Shown: one piece after another, positions 25,802-35,499 of the stretch | How the letters are laid out: each line of letters starts with the position of its first letter | Numbering within the stretch: position 1 is the stretch's first letter | Notes under the pieces: model-generated | Database searches by the model: none | Told to the model about the DNA's origin: nothing | What the model saw: only the letters and a program-made list of their open reading frames with translations | DNA from: Bordetella genomosp. 8 | GTDB taxonomy: Bacteria; Pseudomonadota; Gammaproteobacteria; Burkholderiales; Burkholderiaceae_B | Length of the DNA: 64,000 bases | Assembly: GCF_002119685.1 (NCBI RefSeq) | Contig: NZ_CP021108.1 | Coordinates: forward strand, 1,116,001-1,180,000 | Reading direction: 5' to 3' | Program-made: the position numbers and the translations under genes

Positions 25802-26332
25802 ATGACCGCCAAATCCACCTCTACGCCCGCGCCGACGCCCCTGGTCGGCGTGATCATGGGCTCTTCCAGCGACTGGGAAGTCATGAAGCACGCCGTCGCC
25901 ATGCTGGACGACTTCGGCGTCGCGTGCGAAGCCCGCGTGATTTCCGCCCACCGCATGCCGCTGGACATGGCCGAGTACGGCGCCGCGGCGCGCGGACGGG
26001 GTTTGCGCGCCATCATCGCCGGCGCCGGCGGGGCGGCGCATCTGCCCGGCATGATGGCCGCGCTCACCGAAGTGCCGGTGTTCGGCGTGCCGGTGCCGTC
26101 CAAGTACCTGCGCGGCGAAGATTCGCTGCTTTCCATCGTGCAGATGCCCAAGGGCGTGCCCGTGGCGACCTTCGCGATCGGCGAAGCCGGCGCCGCCAAC
26201 GCGGCGTTGCACGCCATCGCCAACCTGGCCACCGCCGACGATCGCCTGCATGCCAGACTGGTGGAATTCCGCGCCCGCCAGACCCAGGCCGCCCGCGATA
26301 TGCAGGTGCCCCCGCCGGGAGCCCAGGCATGA
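25802..26332 (+). CDS. purE: N5-carboxyaminoimidazole ribonucleotide mutase
   Basis: A 176-residue class I PurE converting N5-CAIR to CAIR in purine synthesis. It shows [13 protein letters not shown], the [10 protein letters not shown] active-site loop with its essential His, and [13 protein letters not shown]. The N-terminal ten residues and C-terminal Pro-rich tail are extra. The stop overlaps the purK ATG (ATGA), the expected pairing of mutase and synthase. Confidence 0.96.
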   Translation: MTAKSTSTPAPTPLVGVIMGSSSDWEVMKHAVAMLDDFGVACEARVISAHRMPLDMAEYGAAARGRGLRAIIAGAGGAAHLPGMMAALTEVPVFGVPVPSKYLRGEDSLLSIVQMPKGVPVATFAIGEAGAANAALHAIANLATADDRLHARLVEFRARQTQAARDMQVPPPGAQA

Positions 26333-27636
26333 CGGCGCGTCAGGATTCCAAGGTTTCGCCGGCGGTCGCGGCTGCCGCCGGCATGGCCGGGCAGGACAAG
26401 CCCGCTTCCGCCACGATCGTCGAACCAGGCGGATGGCTGGGCCTGCTGGGCGGCGGGCAGCTGGGCCGCATGTTCTGCCATGCCGCGCAAAGCCTGGGCT
26501 ACAAGGTGGCGGTGCTGGATCCGGCCGCCGACGGCCCGGCGGCGATGGTCGCCGACCGCCATATCCACGCGGCCTATGACGATCCCGCCGGGCTCGACGA
26601 ACTCGCGCGCACCTGCCGCGCCGTCACCACCGAATTCGAGAACGTGCCCGCCGACAGCCTGCGCGCCCTGGCGGCGCGCTGCCGGGTCAGCCCGTCGGCC
26701 GATGCCGTCGCCGTGGTGCAGGACCGCATCGCCGAAAAGTCCTTCATCGCCGGTCAGGGCATCCCGGTCGCGCCCCACGTCGCCGTGCGGCAGGATGCCG
26801 ACCTGCGCGATGCCGCCGATACGCTGTTTCCTGGCATCCTGAAGGTGGCCCGGCTGGGTTATGACGGCAAGGGGCAGGCGCGCGTGCAGACGCGCGAACA
26901 GGCGCTGGCGGCATTCGAGGCCTTCGGCCGCGTGCCTTGCGTGCTGGAAGCCCTGCTGCCGCTGGACCATGAAATCTCGGTGGTGATCGCGCGCGGCTTC
27001 GACGGCGGCACGGTCATGTTTCCGGTGGCCCGCAATGTCCACCGCGACGGCATCCTGGCGGTATCGACGGTCGATCGCGCGGCGCTGTCGGGGCCTGACG
27101 CCGCGCTGGAGCGTGCCGCCGGCGACGCCGCCCTGCGCATCGCGGCCGGCCTGGATTATCACGGCGTGCTGTGCGTGGAGTTCTTCGTCCTGCGCGACGG
27201 GACCTTGCTGGTCAACGAGATCGCGCCGCGCCCGCACAACAGCGGCCACTACACCATCGACGCCTGTGTCACCAGCCAGTTCGAGCAGCAGGCGCGCGCC
27301 ATGGCCGGCTTGCCGCTGGGCGCCACGGACCTGCTGGCGCCGTCGGTCATGCTGAATATCCTGGGCGACATCTGGTTCGCGGCCAGCGACGCTGGCGAGG
27401 CCACGCCAGCGCCGGCGGACGCGCAGCGCGAACCCGACTGGGCCGCGGCCTTGTCCGTGCCCACGGCCAAGCTGCATCTGTACGGCAAGCACGATGCGCG
27501 GCGCGCCCGCAAGATGGGCCACGTGACCATCGTCGCGCCCACCATGTCGCAGGCACGGCGCGACGCCACCCGCGTCGCCGAGGCGCTCGGCATTCCGGCG
27601 CCCGGTAGCCCGGCGCCCGGTAGCCCGGCGCCCTGA
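26329..27636 (+). CDS. purK: N5-carboxyaminoimidazole ribonucleotide synthase
   Basis: A 435-residue ATP-grasp enzyme making N5-CAIR from AIR, bicarbonate and ATP. The fold starts with [21 protein letters not shown] near residue 38; ATP-grasp core marks are [35 protein letters not shown] and [14 protein letters not shown]. The N-terminus is about 35 residues longer than usual and Ala/Lys-rich. The C-terminus ends in a short Pro-Gly-Ser-Pro-Ala repeat caused by a 15-base tandem repeat (about 27597-27636), a small strain-variable-looking tail. Confidence 0.95.
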   Translation: MTARQDSKVSPAVAAAAGMAGQDKPASATIVEPGGWLGLLGGGQLGRMFCHAAQSLGYKVAVLDPAADGPAAMVADRHIHAAYDDPAGLDELARTCRAVTTEFENVPADSLRALAARCRVSPSADAVAVVQDRIAEKSFIAGQGIPVAPHVAVRQDADLRDAADTLFPGILKVARLGYDGKGQARVQTREQALAAFEAFGRVPCVLEALLPLDHEISVVIARGFDGGTVMFPVARNVHRDGILAVSTVDRAALSGPDAALERAAGDAALRIAAGLDYHGVLCVEFFVLRDGTLLVNEIAPRPHNSGHYTIDACVTSQFEQQARAMAGLPLGATDLLAPSVMLNILGDIWFAASDAGEATPAPADAQREPDWAAALSVPTAKLHLYGKHDARRARKMGHVTIVAPTMSQARRDATRVAEALGIPAPGSPAPGSPAP

Positions 27637-27646
27637 ACAGGAGTCC

Positions 27647-28684
27647 ATGATGGCGCCCCAGACCGAAGCCGAAGCCAGCGACGAACAGATCGCGCATGCC
27701 GCGCGCGTCCTGGCCGCCGGCCAATTGGTCGCCTTTCCGACGGAAACCGTCTACGGGCTGGGCGCGGATGCGGAAAGCCCGCTCGCGGTCGGTCGTATCT
27801 ATGCCGCCAAGGGCCGTCCGTCCAGCCATCCCGTCATCGTGCATATCGCGCCCGATGCCGACCTGTCCTATTGGGCGGCCGATATCCCGCCGCCGGCCCG
27901 CGCCCTGATCGACGCATTCTGGCCGGGGCCGCTCACCCTGATCCTGAAACGCGCCGCGCGCATCGATCCGGCCGTCAGCGGCGGCCAGGACAGCGTGGGC
28001 GTGCGCTGCCCGTCGCATCCGGTGGCGCAGCGCCTGCTGCGTGCCTTCGCCGCCCTGAATCCCAGCGGGCAGGGCGGTGTCGCCGGGCCGTCGGCCAATC
28101 GCTTTGGCCAGGTGTCGCCCACGCGCGCCGAGCATGTGCGGGCCGAATTCCCCGATGAGGTCGCCCAGGGCATGCCGGTGCTGCAGGGCGGGGCTTCCGC
28201 GGTGGGCATCGAATCCACCATCGTCGATCTGTCGCGCGTGGATCGGGGCATAGGGCCGGTGCTGCTGAGGCCGGGCCATATATCCGCCGACGACATCGCC
28301 CGCGTGCTGGGCGTCGCGCCCGCGCTGCCCGATGCGGCGGCGCCGCGCGCGTCGGGCACGCTGCGTGCCCACTACGCGCCGCACACCCCGCTGGCGCTGG
28401 TCTCGCGGGAGCAACTGGAAGCCGCCGCGGTGGGCCTGGGCCTGCCGGACGACGGTCGCGTCGTGGCGGTCGCCTACACGCCGCGTCCCCTGGAATTGGA
28501 TCCTCGGCTGGTCTGGCAGCCCGTGGCCGCCGATCCTGCGCGGTACGCACAGGCGCTCTATGCGGTGTTGCGCGAATTGGATGGCATGGGCTATCGCCGT
28601 ATCCTGGTCGAAGCGCCGCCCCTGACACCGGAATGGGCGGCGGTGAACGACCGCATCGGCCGCGCCGCGGCCGCCTTCGAATAA
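27647..28684 (+). CDS. tsaC: L-threonylcarbamoyladenylate synthase (Sua5-type)
   Basis: A 345-residue long-form (Sua5/YwlC) enzyme that makes threonylcarbamoyl-AMP from threonine, bicarbonate and ATP for tRNA t6A37. The YrdC domain (about 1-205) shows AFPTETVYGLGADA, KGRPSSHPVIVH, FWPGPLTLIL, VGVRCPSHP and GPSANRFGQVSPT. A linker leads to the Sua5 C-terminal domain, including HYAPHTPL near residue 243 and the WAAVNDRIGRAA end. The start has two adjacent ATGs and AGGAG upstream; it is ten bases after purK. Confidence 0.94.
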   Translation: MMAPQTEAEASDEQIAHAARVLAAGQLVAFPTETVYGLGADAESPLAVGRIYAAKGRPSSHPVIVHIAPDADLSYWAADIPPPARALIDAFWPGPLTLILKRAARIDPAVSGGQDSVGVRCPSHPVAQRLLRAFAALNPSGQGGVAGPSANRFGQVSPTRAEHVRAEFPDEVAQGMPVLQGGASAVGIESTIVDLSRVDRGIGPVLLRPGHISADDIARVLGVAPALPDAAAPRASGTLRAHYAPHTPLALVSREQLEAAAVGLGLPDDGRVVAVAYTPRPLELDPRLVWQPVAADPARYAQALYAVLRELDGMGYRRILVEAPPLTPEWAAVNDRIGRAAAAFE

Positions 28685-28819
28685 GTGTTCCACCTAATTG
28701 CCGCGCCGTAAGCCGCGGCTTACGCTGCGCCGCCTACATGCAAGACCGGCCGGCGGCTAGCCCGGCGATACGGCTTGCCGTGCTCACGAGGCCGGCGGGC
28801 GCCCAAAAGGAGAACATCC

Positions 28820-29842
28820 ATGAAGAAGTTTCTTGCCCTGACCGCGAGCGCCCTGGCGCTGGCGGGCGCCGCGCATGTCGCGGTCGCGGGACCGACGCTG
28901 GACGCGGTCAAGAAGAAAGGATTCGTGCAATGCGGCCTGAGCGATGGCGTGACGGGTTTCAGCGCGACCGACAGCAAGGGCGAATGGGCGGGGATGGACG
29001 TGGACATCTGCCGCGCCATCGCGGCCGCGACGCTGGGCGACGCCAGCAAGTTCAAGGGCACGGCCCTGTCCACGCAGCAGCGATTCACCGCGCTGCAATC
29101 GGGCGAAGTGGATGTGCTGCTGCGCACGGTCACGCTGACGCAGACGCGCGATACGTCGCTGGGCCTGGCTGCCGTGGCGGCCAGCTTCTATGACGGCCAG
29201 GGCATCCTGGTGCGCAAGTCGCTGAACGTCAAGAGCGCCAAGGAGCTGGACGGCGCGACGATCTGCGTGCAGCCGGGCACGACGACGGAGCTGAACCTGT
29301 CCGACTGGTTCCGCGCCAACAACATCAAGTTCACGCCGGTGGTCATCGACAAGGTGACCGAGGTGGTGCGCGCCTTCGAATCGGGCCGCTGCGATGCCTT
29401 CACCGACGACGCCTCCCAGCTGGCGGCGGTGCGCGCGTCGCAGGTGGCCAACCCCAACGATTACGACATCCTGCCCGAACGGCTTTCCAAGGAGCCCCTG
29501 GGCCCGATGGTGCGCCAGGGCGACGAGAACTGGCTGGGCATCGTGCGCTGGACGCTGTTCGCGCTGATGGAAGCCGAGGAATACGGCATCACGCAGAAGA
29601 ATGTCGACGACATGCTCAAGAGCAACAATCCCAACGTGCTGCGCATCCTGGGCGTGACGCCCGGGGCCGGCAAGAATATGGGCCTGGACGAAAAATGGGC
29701 CTACAACGCGATCAAGGCCGTCGGCAACTACGGCGAGATCTTCGAGCGCAACGTGGGCGGCGGCAGCAAGCTGGGGCTCAAGCGCGGCGTCAACGCGCTG
29801 TGGAACCAGGGCGGGGCGATGTATCCCTGGCCGGTGCGCTGA
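28820..29842 (+). CDS. Periplasmic general amino-acid binding protein (AapJ/BztA family)
   Basis: A 340-residue ABC solute receptor with signal peptide MKKFLALTASALALAGAAHVAVA and mature start GPTLDAVKKKGFVQCGL. Family marks: GFSATDSKGEWAGMDVDICRAIAAA, LSTQQRFTALQSGEVDVLLR, ICVQPGTTTELNLSDWFRAN and the RCDAFTDDASQLAAVR segment. Such proteins bind polar amino acids such as glutamate or glutamine. No permease or ATPase genes follow; the next gene is convergent, so this receptor is an orphan here. AAAAGGAGA precedes the ATG. Confidence 0.93.
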   Translation: MKKFLALTASALALAGAAHVAVAGPTLDAVKKKGFVQCGLSDGVTGFSATDSKGEWAGMDVDICRAIAAATLGDASKFKGTALSTQQRFTALQSGEVDVLLRTVTLTQTRDTSLGLAAVAASFYDGQGILVRKSLNVKSAKELDGATICVQPGTTTELNLSDWFRANNIKFTPVVIDKVTEVVRAFESGRCDAFTDDASQLAAVRASQVANPNDYDILPERLSKEPLGPMVRQGDENWLGIVRWTLFALMEAEEYGITQKNVDDMLKSNNPNVLRILGVTPGAGKNMGLDEKWAYNAIKAVGNYGEIFERNVGGGSKLGLKRGVNALWNQGGAMYPWPVR

Positions 29843-29899
29843 CACCCGAACGACGGCCGCCGCTTCATCCGCGCCCGGTCCTGGCGGGGCGCCCGGACG

Positions 29900-30667
29900 C
29901 TACACGCCCAGATAGCGCTCCAGCAAATGAGGTTGCGCCGCGAGGGCGGCGCTGGCGTCCTGGTGCGCGAGCACGCCTTTTTCCATGACCACGCAGCGAT
30001 CGGTGTGGGCCAGCACCGCGCGATAGTTGCGGTCGACGATCAGCGTCGATATGCCGGTGCGCCGGATCGCGGCGATCACGCGCCAGAGTTCGGCGACGAT
30101 GAGCGGGGCGAGGCCTTCGGTGGCTTCGTCCAGGATCAGCAGGTCGGGGTTGGTCATGAGCGCGCGGCCGATGGCCAGCATCTGCTGTTCGCCGCCCGAC
30201 AATTCCTGGCCGCCGTGCCGCGTGCGTTCGCGCAGCCGCGGAAAGGTGTCCATCACGCGTTCGTAATCCCAGTCGCGGCGGCCCGAGACGCCGGCGCGCG
30301 CCGCCACCAGCAGGTTCTCGCGCACGGACAGGTTGGGAAAGACGCCGCGGCCTTCCGGCACGTAGGCAATGCCCAGGCGGGCGCGCGCGTGCGGCGGCAT
30401 ATGGGTGCTGTCGCCGCCGCTTATGCGCATGCGCCCGGCGCTGCAGCGCAGATGCCCCGTCAGCACGCGTATCAGCGTGGTCTTGCCCATGCCGTTGCGG
30501 CCCAGCAAACCGACGGCTTCGCCGCGCTCGATGCGCAGGTCGATGCCGCGCAGGACGTGGCTGGCGCCGTAGTGGGCGTGCAGGCCCTCCGCGCGTACCC
30601 ATTCCTCATGCACGCGCTGTCCTTCTGTCGCTGCACGCATCTTGCCCAGTCCAGGATACGCGCTCAT
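29900..30667 (-). CDS. livF: LivF-type ABC ATPase of the benzoate-linked transporter
   Basis: A 255-residue ATPase of the branched-chain amino-acid transporter class. Walker A GRNGMGKTT near 54, signature LSGGEQQMLAIGRAL, Walker B LLILDEATEGLAP; the final EATEGLAP is the LivF hallmark. Last gene of a leftward unit (receptor, LivH, LivM, LivG, LivF) downstream of benzoate-CoA ligase and hydrolase genes, so the substrate is probably benzoate or a related aromatic acid; that is inferred from context. ATG overlaps the livG stop (ATGA). There are two in-frame Met codons; the first is used. Confidence 0.9.
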   Translation of the reverse strand: MSAYPGLGKMRAATEGQRVHEEWVRAEGLHAHYGASHVLRGIDLRIERGEAVGLLGRNGMGKTTLIRVLTGHLRCSAGRMRISGGDSTHMPPHARARLGIAYVPEGRGVFPNLSVRENLLVAARAGVSGRRDWDYERVMDTFPRLRERTRHGGQELSGGEQQMLAIGRALMTNPDLLILDEATEGLAPLIVAELWRVIAAIRRTGISTLIVDRNYRAVLAHTDRCVVMEKGVLAHQDASAALAAQPHLLERYLGV

Positions 30668-31518
30668 GGCCTGCCCTCCGCTTCATCCGTGCCGAGATAG
30701 GCGGTGCGCACGGCCTCGTCCGCGCGGATGGTGTCCGGGTCGCCGCTGGCGATCACCGCGCCGTTCACCATTACGGTGATGGTATCGGCCACGCGAAAGA
30801 CCGCGTCCATATCGTGTTCCACCAGCAGGATGGCGTGGTCGGGTTTCAAGCGCTCCAGCAGGTCCAGCATGCGTCCGGTTTCTTCCGCGCCCATGCCGGC
30901 CAGCGGTTCGTCCAGCAGCAGCACTGCCGGCCGCGTCGCCAGGCACATGGCGATCTCCAGCTGGCGCTTGCGTCCGTGCGGGAGCGTGCCGGCGATGCAT
31001 GCGGCGGCGTCCGCCAGGCCGGTCCGTTCCAGCGCGTCGTCGGCCAGACGGGTGGTGTGCGAGCAATCGCCGGCATGGCGCCACCATTGCCAGAAGCGCT
31101 GCCGCGCGGCCTGTGCCGCCAGCCGGCAGTTCTCATGCACGGTCAGCGACGGGAATAGCGTGGATCGCTGGTAGGTGCGGCCCAGCCCCGCGCGCGCCCG
31201 GCGCGGCTGTGGCCAGGCGGTGATGTCGCGGCCGTCCATCATGATGGTTCCGCCGTTGGTCGGCAGGTCGCCCGACAGCAGATTGATCAGCGTCGATTTG
31301 CCGGCGCCGTTGGTGCCGATGACGGCATGCAGGCTGCCCCTGGGCAGCGCCAGCGATACGTCCTGCACCGCCGTCAGCCCGCCGAAGCTGCGCCGGAGTC
31401 CGGTCGCCTGCATCAGGACGCCGGGCATGGCGATGCCCGGTTCCGCGGCGTCCGCGCGTGCAATGCCGCTTCCCGGCATGCCAGGACTGGAGATGCCGGT
31501 CATCGAAATCTCAGGCAT
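30664..31518 (-). CDS. livG: LivG-type ABC ATPase of the benzoate-linked transporter
   Basis: A 284-residue ABC ATPase. Walker A GTNGAGKST near residue 74, the LivG-specific QRSTLFPSLTVHENCRLAAQ segment, LPHGRKRQLEIAMCLA in place of a canonical LSGG signature (usual in LivG), and VLLLDEPLAGMGAEE as Walker B. The first 35 residues are an unusual Gly/Pro/Met-rich extension with repeated MPG; a shorter protein starting at a Met near residue 36 is possible. It overlaps the livM end by eight bases with GGAG upstream. Confidence 0.9.
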   Translation of the reverse strand: MPEISMTGISSPGMPGSGIARADAAEPGIAMPGVLMQATGLRRSFGGLTAVQDVSLALPRGSLHAVIGTNGAGKSTLINLLSGDLPTNGGTIMMDGRDITAWPQPRRARAGLGRTYQRSTLFPSLTVHENCRLAAQAARQRFWQWWRHAGDCSHTTRLADDALERTGLADAAACIAGTLPHGRKRQLEIAMCLATRPAVLLLDEPLAGMGAEETGRMLDLLERLKPDHAILLVEHDMDAVFRVADTITVMVNGAVIASGDPDTIRADEAVRTAYLGTDEAEGRP

Positions 31519-32524
31519 GGGATTTCTCCGCGGTGTCGGCGAGGGGCGCCATGCGTGCCGCGCGCGGCACGCGTCCCAGGCCGATCAGGCCGGCCAGCCC
31601 GCGGGGCAGCAGCGCCACCAGCAGGATGACCGCGAGCCCCATCGGCAGATGCCAGTGGCGCGCGTAGTCGCCGAAGAGGGCTTCGGACTGGAACAGCTCC
31701 TGCATCAGCACCAGGGCGGCCGCGCCGGCCACGGCGCCGCCGGGCCGCGCCATGCCGCCCAGGATCACCATCAGCAGGACCAGGCCGGATTGCTCCCAGG
31801 CAAAGAGCTCCGGCGTCACGAAGCCGTCCTTCAATGCGTACAGGAACCCCGCCAGCCCGGCCAGCGCGCCCGCCAGCGTGTAGGCCACGAGTTTGTACGG
31901 AAAGGTCGAGAAGCCCGTGGCCCGCATGCGCTGTTCGTTGATGCGTATGCCCGCCAGCGCCGCGCCGAAAGGCGAGTGCCGCAGCCGCGCCAGCAGGCCC
32001 CAGGCCAGGGCCAGGCAGGCGACCACGAACAGGTGGAAGCTCGTCGCATGCGCCAGGTCGAACGGCATCCAGCCGCCCACCCGCCATTCCGGTCGGAAAT
32101 ACAGATAGGCGCCGTCGCTGCCCCCGCCCACCTTGGTGTCGTGGAACACGTAATACGCCATCTGCGCGAAAGCCAGCGTCACCATGATGAAGTACACGCC
32201 ACGCGTGCGCAGCGCCAGCGCGCCGGTGGCCAGGGCATAGGCCGCGCCGCCGGCCAGGGCGGCCGCCAGCAGCGGCAGCAGCGGTCCCGCGGCGGATGCC
32301 GGCGACAGCAGCGCCGCCGCGTATGCGCCTATGCCGAAAGGCGCCGCATGTCCCAGGCTGACCAGCCCCGCTTCACCCACCAGCAATTGCAGGCTCAGGG
32401 CGAACACGGCATAGATGACGATGCGCTGGGCCAGGCCCACGTAGTATTCGCTGGCCACCCATGGCAGCAGCGCCAGGCACAGCAGGACGACGATCGCCGC
32501 CATTCCTACAGCTGAAATCTTCAT
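31511..32524 (-). CDS. livM: LivM-type ABC permease of the benzoate-linked transporter
   Basis: A 337-residue inner-membrane permease with about nine or ten hydrophobic helices. LivM marks: YAVFALSLQLLVGEAGLVSLGHAAPFGIGAYAAA at the N-terminal third, the AIRINEQRMRATGF EAA-like loop near 190, and GGMARPGGAVAGA toward the end. Hydrophilic ends are short. Twelve bases after livH. Confidence 0.92.
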   Translation of the reverse strand: MKISAVGMAAIVVLLCLALLPWVASEYYVGLAQRIVIYAVFALSLQLLVGEAGLVSLGHAAPFGIGAYAAALLSPASAAGPLLPLLAAALAGGAAYALATGALALRTRGVYFIMVTLAFAQMAYYVFHDTKVGGGSDGAYLYFRPEWRVGGWMPFDLAHATSFHLFVVACLALAWGLLARLRHSPFGAALAGIRINEQRMRATGFSTFPYKLVAYTLAGALAGLAGFLYALKDGFVTPELFAWEQSGLVLLMVILGGMARPGGAVAGAAALVLMQELFQSEALFGDYARHWHLPMGLAVILLVALLPRGLAGLIGLGRVPRAARMAPLADTAEKSHA

Positions 32525-32536
32525 CGGCGTCCCTCG

Positions 32537-33418
32537 TCAACCTTGCTTGAACAGGCCTTCGGGCCTGCACAGCAGGACCAGGGCCATCAACACATACACC
32601 AGCACGCCCGCGGCCGCCGGAAAGAACACCTGGCCGAAGGTATCGACGAAGCCCACCAGCATGGCCGCGACGAAGGCGCCGCGGATGGAGCCGATGCCGC
32701 CGATCACCACCACCACGAAACAGGCGATCAGCACGCCATTGCCCATGCCCGGATACACGGACGACACCGGCGCGGCGATCGCGCCCGCCAGCGCCGCCAG
32801 GGCCACGCCGCCGGCGAACACCAGGCGGTACAGGCGGTTGATGTCCACGCCCAGCGACGCGATCATTTCGCGGTTGCTGGCGCCGGCGCGCACCATCATG
32901 CCGATGCGGGTGCGCGTCAGGACCGCGTAGAGCAGCAACGCCACCGCGGCGCCCACGGCCGAGATGAAAAGCCGGTAGACGGGATAGCTCATCACGTCGC
33001 CCAGCGGGATGCTGCCTTGCAGCCAGCCGGGGATGGGGACGCCGTGCACGTCGTTGCCCGCCAGGATGGCGCGCGCTTCCTCGAATACCAGGATCAGGCC
33101 GTAGGTCATCAGCACCTGCTGCAGGTGCTCGCGCCGATACAGGAAGCTGAAGAATGCCAGTTCCAGCAGATACCCCAGCACCGCGGCCAGCACCACGCAG
33201 GCCGCGATGGTCAGGAGCAGCCCGCCGCCCGTCGTCCTCTCTATCCAGGGGCCCAGCGCGAAGGCCATATAGGCGCCCGCCATGTAGAAGCTGCCATGCG
33301 CCAGGTTGATGATGCCCATGATGCCGAAGATCAGCGTCAGCCCGCTGGCCACCAGGAACAGCAGCAGGCCGTACTGCAGGGCGTTCAGGCACTGGATCAG
33401 GAAGACGGACGCGTTCAT
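32537..33418 (-). CDS. livH: LivH-type ABC permease of the benzoate-linked transporter
   Basis: A 293-residue permease with eight or so membrane helices. LivH marks: LNALQYGLLLFLVASGLTLIFGIMGIINLAHGSFYMAGAY region at the N-terminus (the strongly conserved GxxNxAHG block), VRAGASNREMIASLGVDINRLY as the cytoplasmic coupling loop, and a VVVIGGIGSIRGAF stretch near the end. Pairs with LivM to form the channel. Ten bases after the receptor gene. Confidence 0.93.
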   Translation of the reverse strand: MNASVFLIQCLNALQYGLLLFLVASGLTLIFGIMGIINLAHGSFYMAGAYMAFALGPWIERTTGGGLLLTIAACVVLAAVLGYLLELAFFSFLYRREHLQQVLMTYGLILVFEEARAILAGNDVHGVPIPGWLQGSIPLGDVMSYPVYRLFISAVGAAVALLLYAVLTRTRIGMMVRAGASNREMIASLGVDINRLYRLVFAGGVALAALAGAIAAPVSSVYPGMGNGVLIACFVVVVIGGIGSIRGAFVAAMLVGFVDTFGQVFFPAAAGVLVYVLMALVLLCRPEGLFKQG

Positions 33419-33428
33419 GGACGCGGAC

Positions 33429-34598
33429 CTACAGGCGGCAGCCGCGCGCCGGATCGGCGAGCTTCCTGACGGCGACCTTCACCACCTTGTTCTCCAGCCC
33501 GTCGACCTGGCGCAGGTAGATGTCCTGCACCGGATTGCCGGCCGGCGACAGGGTGAACGCGCCGCGCGGGCTGTCGATGGTGGCCGCCCGCATCGCCTTG
33601 CGCATATCGGCCTTCTTCGACAGGTCTCCCTGCACCGCTTGCAGGCCGGCTGCCAGCAGCTGCGCGGCGTCGTAGCCCTGCACCGCATACACGTCCGGCG
33701 CGACGCCGGGGTAGGCCTTGGCATAGGCGGCACGGAAGGCCTTGTCGCGCGGGTTGTCCAGGCCGTCGGCGTAGTGCAGGGTGGTCAGCAGGCCCTGGGC
33801 CGACTGCCCTTGGGCCTGTAGCGTGCCATCCGTCAGGAAGCCCGATCCGTACAGGGGTATGGTCTTGTTCAGGCCCGCCGCGGCATAGTCCTGGACGAAC
33901 TTCACGGCGCCGCCGCCGGCGAAGAACGTGAACACCACGTCGGGTTTCAGCGCCGCGATCTCCGTCAGCAGGGGCTGGAACTCGACATTGGGAAAGGGCA
34001 GGCTCAGGTCCTTGACCACCTTGCCGCCCGACTTTTCGAAGCCTTCCCGAAAGCCCGCGACCGCTTCCTCGCCGGCGGCGTACTTCCAGGTGATGGTCAC
34101 GGCGGTCTTGTAGCCCTTTTCCGCGGCGATTGGCCCCATGGCATAGGCCGGCTGCCAATTGCTGAACGAGGTGCGAAATACGCCCATGCCGCACATGGGG
34201 CCGGTGATGGCGTCGGCGCCGGCATTGGTCACCAGCAGCGTGGTGTCGGATTCCTTGGCCGCCTTGGTCAAGGCCATCGCCACGCCGGAATGCACGGTAC
34301 CCACCAGGATGTCGACCTGGTCGCGCTTGATCAGGCGATTGGCATTTTCCGGGGCCTTGGCCGGATTCGATTCGTCGTCGACCTTGTAGTACGCGACTTC
34401 GCGGCCGGCCAGTTTGCCGCCCTGTTCGTCGACGTACAGCTTGAAGCCGTTTTCGATGGCGGTGCCCAGCGCCGCGTAGGTGCCGCTGTACGGCAGCATG
34501 AAGCCCACCTTGACGGGGCCTTGGGCCTGCGCGTGGGCGAGCGTTGCCGACGTCGCCAGCACGGCCGCCAGCGCGGCCCGGGTGATGCGCGTGTTCAT
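33429..34598 (-). CDS. Periplasmic ABC receptor, benzoate-linked (LivK/HbaE-like)
   Basis: A 389-residue type I periplasmic binding protein with signal peptide (RAALAAVLATSATLAHA). Family marks: VKVGFMLPYSGTYAALGTAIENGFKLYV at the mature N-terminus, LIKRDQVDILVGTVHSG, and the TWKYAAGEEAV and YAVQGYDAAQLL strands. This branch of the family serves aromatic acids, amides and amino acids; next to benzoate-CoA ligase it is probably a benzoate receptor. AGGAGA precedes the ATG. A 90-base spacer with repeats separates it from the upstream hydrolase gene. Confidence 0.88.
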   Translation of the reverse strand: MNTRITRAALAAVLATSATLAHAQAQGPVKVGFMLPYSGTYAALGTAIENGFKLYVDEQGGKLAGREVAYYKVDDESNPAKAPENANRLIKRDQVDILVGTVHSGVAMALTKAAKESDTTLLVTNAGADAITGPMCGMGVFRTSFSNWQPAYAMGPIAAEKGYKTAVTITWKYAAGEEAVAGFREGFEKSGGKVVKDLSLPFPNVEFQPLLTEIAALKPDVVFTFFAGGGAVKFVQDYAAAGLNKTIPLYGSGFLTDGTLQAQGQSAQGLLTTLHYADGLDNPRDKAFRAAYAKAYPGVAPDVYAVQGYDAAQLLAAGLQAVQGDLSKKADMRKAMRAATIDSPRGAFTLSPAGNPVQDIYLRQVDGLENKVVKVAVRKLADPARGCRL

Positions 34599-34624
34599 CG
34601 TGTGTCTCCTGGTGGTTGTTATAA

Positions 34625-34652
34625 GCCGGTCTATATGCCGGTCTATATGCCG
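34625..34652. repeat. 12-bp direct repeat in hydrolase-receptor spacer
   Basis: GCCGGTCTATAT occurs twice head-to-tail (34625-34636 and 34637-34648) followed by GCCG, in the 91-base gap between the alpha/beta hydrolase and the receptor gene. It is followed by a second, looser repeat of TTCGTCGTT. Noncoding; may be only slippage. Confidence 0.75.
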
Positions 34653-34689
34653 TTTATGGTTGTTGCGTTCGTCGTTTTTGCATTCGTCG

Positions 34690-35499
34690 TTATCGCGTCC
34701 GCAGGAAATCGCGTATGGCCTCGATCACCGCGGCGGGCTGGTCGCGATGGGGCGTGTGCCCGCAGTCGGGCAGGACCTGCATGGCCGCGCGCGGCGCGTG
34801 CTGGACGATGGTCTCGACTTGCGCCAAGGTGCCGTATTCGTCATCGATGCCCTGCAGGGCCAGCACGGGGCAGCGTATGTCGCCCAGCGCTTGCTCGATG
34901 TTCCATGCACGGAAGGCCGGGTCCAGCCAGACGTCGTTCCATCCCCAGAAGGCGGATTCGACGTCATCGTGGTAGCGGCCCAGCCTGGCGCGCAGGTCGC
35001 CTTCCAGATAGGCCACGCGCGCCGCCGCGATATTGCGCACGGTCACGTCTTCCACGAAGACGTGCGGCGCGGCCGCGATCACGCCGCCCACGGCGTCGGG
35101 ATGGCTCGCGGCATACAGCAGGGCGATGGAGCCGCCGTCGCTGTGCCCGAAGAGTATCGGCGGATCTTTGCGGGCATCGACGTCCAGGGCTCGCAGCAGC
35201 GCGGGCAGTACGTCCGCGGCCTGGTCGTGCATGAAGCGCACGGGCCACTTTTCCCCGTGCGGGCGCGGCGTGGACCGCCCGTAGCCCGGCCGCGAGTAAA
35301 CCAGGCCGCGGCAGCCCGCCGCCACGCAAGCGTGCGCCGGCCAGTCCTTCCACATGGATACGGAACCGAGCCCTTCGTGCAGGAATACCAGCAAGGGGGC
35401 GTCGCGGCGTTCGGCCGCGATCCACTGGTACTCCAGGAACAGCTCGCGTCCCGCCACCCGCACCGGCGCCAGCGAGGATGCGTGCTCCGTCATCGTCAT
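34690..35499 (-). CDS. Alpha/beta-hydrolase of the box cluster
   Basis: A 269-residue alpha/beta-hydrolase. The oxyanion region FLHEGLGSVSMW near residue 39, nucleophile elbow GHSDGGS near 119, acid in GIDDEYG near 217 and the His in CGHTPHRD near 246 are all present. Homologs sit regularly between benzoate-CoA ligase and transporter genes in box loci, where they may hydrolyse stray CoA thioesters or a lactone; the substrate is not shown by sequence. ATG overlaps the ligase stop (ATGA), so translation is coupled. Confidence 0.85.
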   Translation of the reverse strand: MTMTEHASSLAPVRVAGRELFLEYQWIAAERRDAPLLVFLHEGLGSVSMWKDWPAHACVAAGCRGLVYSRPGYGRSTPRPHGEKWPVRFMHDQAADVLPALLRALDVDARKDPPILFGHSDGGSIALLYAASHPDAVGGVIAAAPHVFVEDVTVRNIAAARVAYLEGDLRARLGRYHDDVESAFWGWNDVWLDPAFRAWNIEQALGDIRCPVLALQGIDDEYGTLAQVETIVQHAPRAAMQVLPDCGHTPHRDQPAAVIEAIRDFLRTR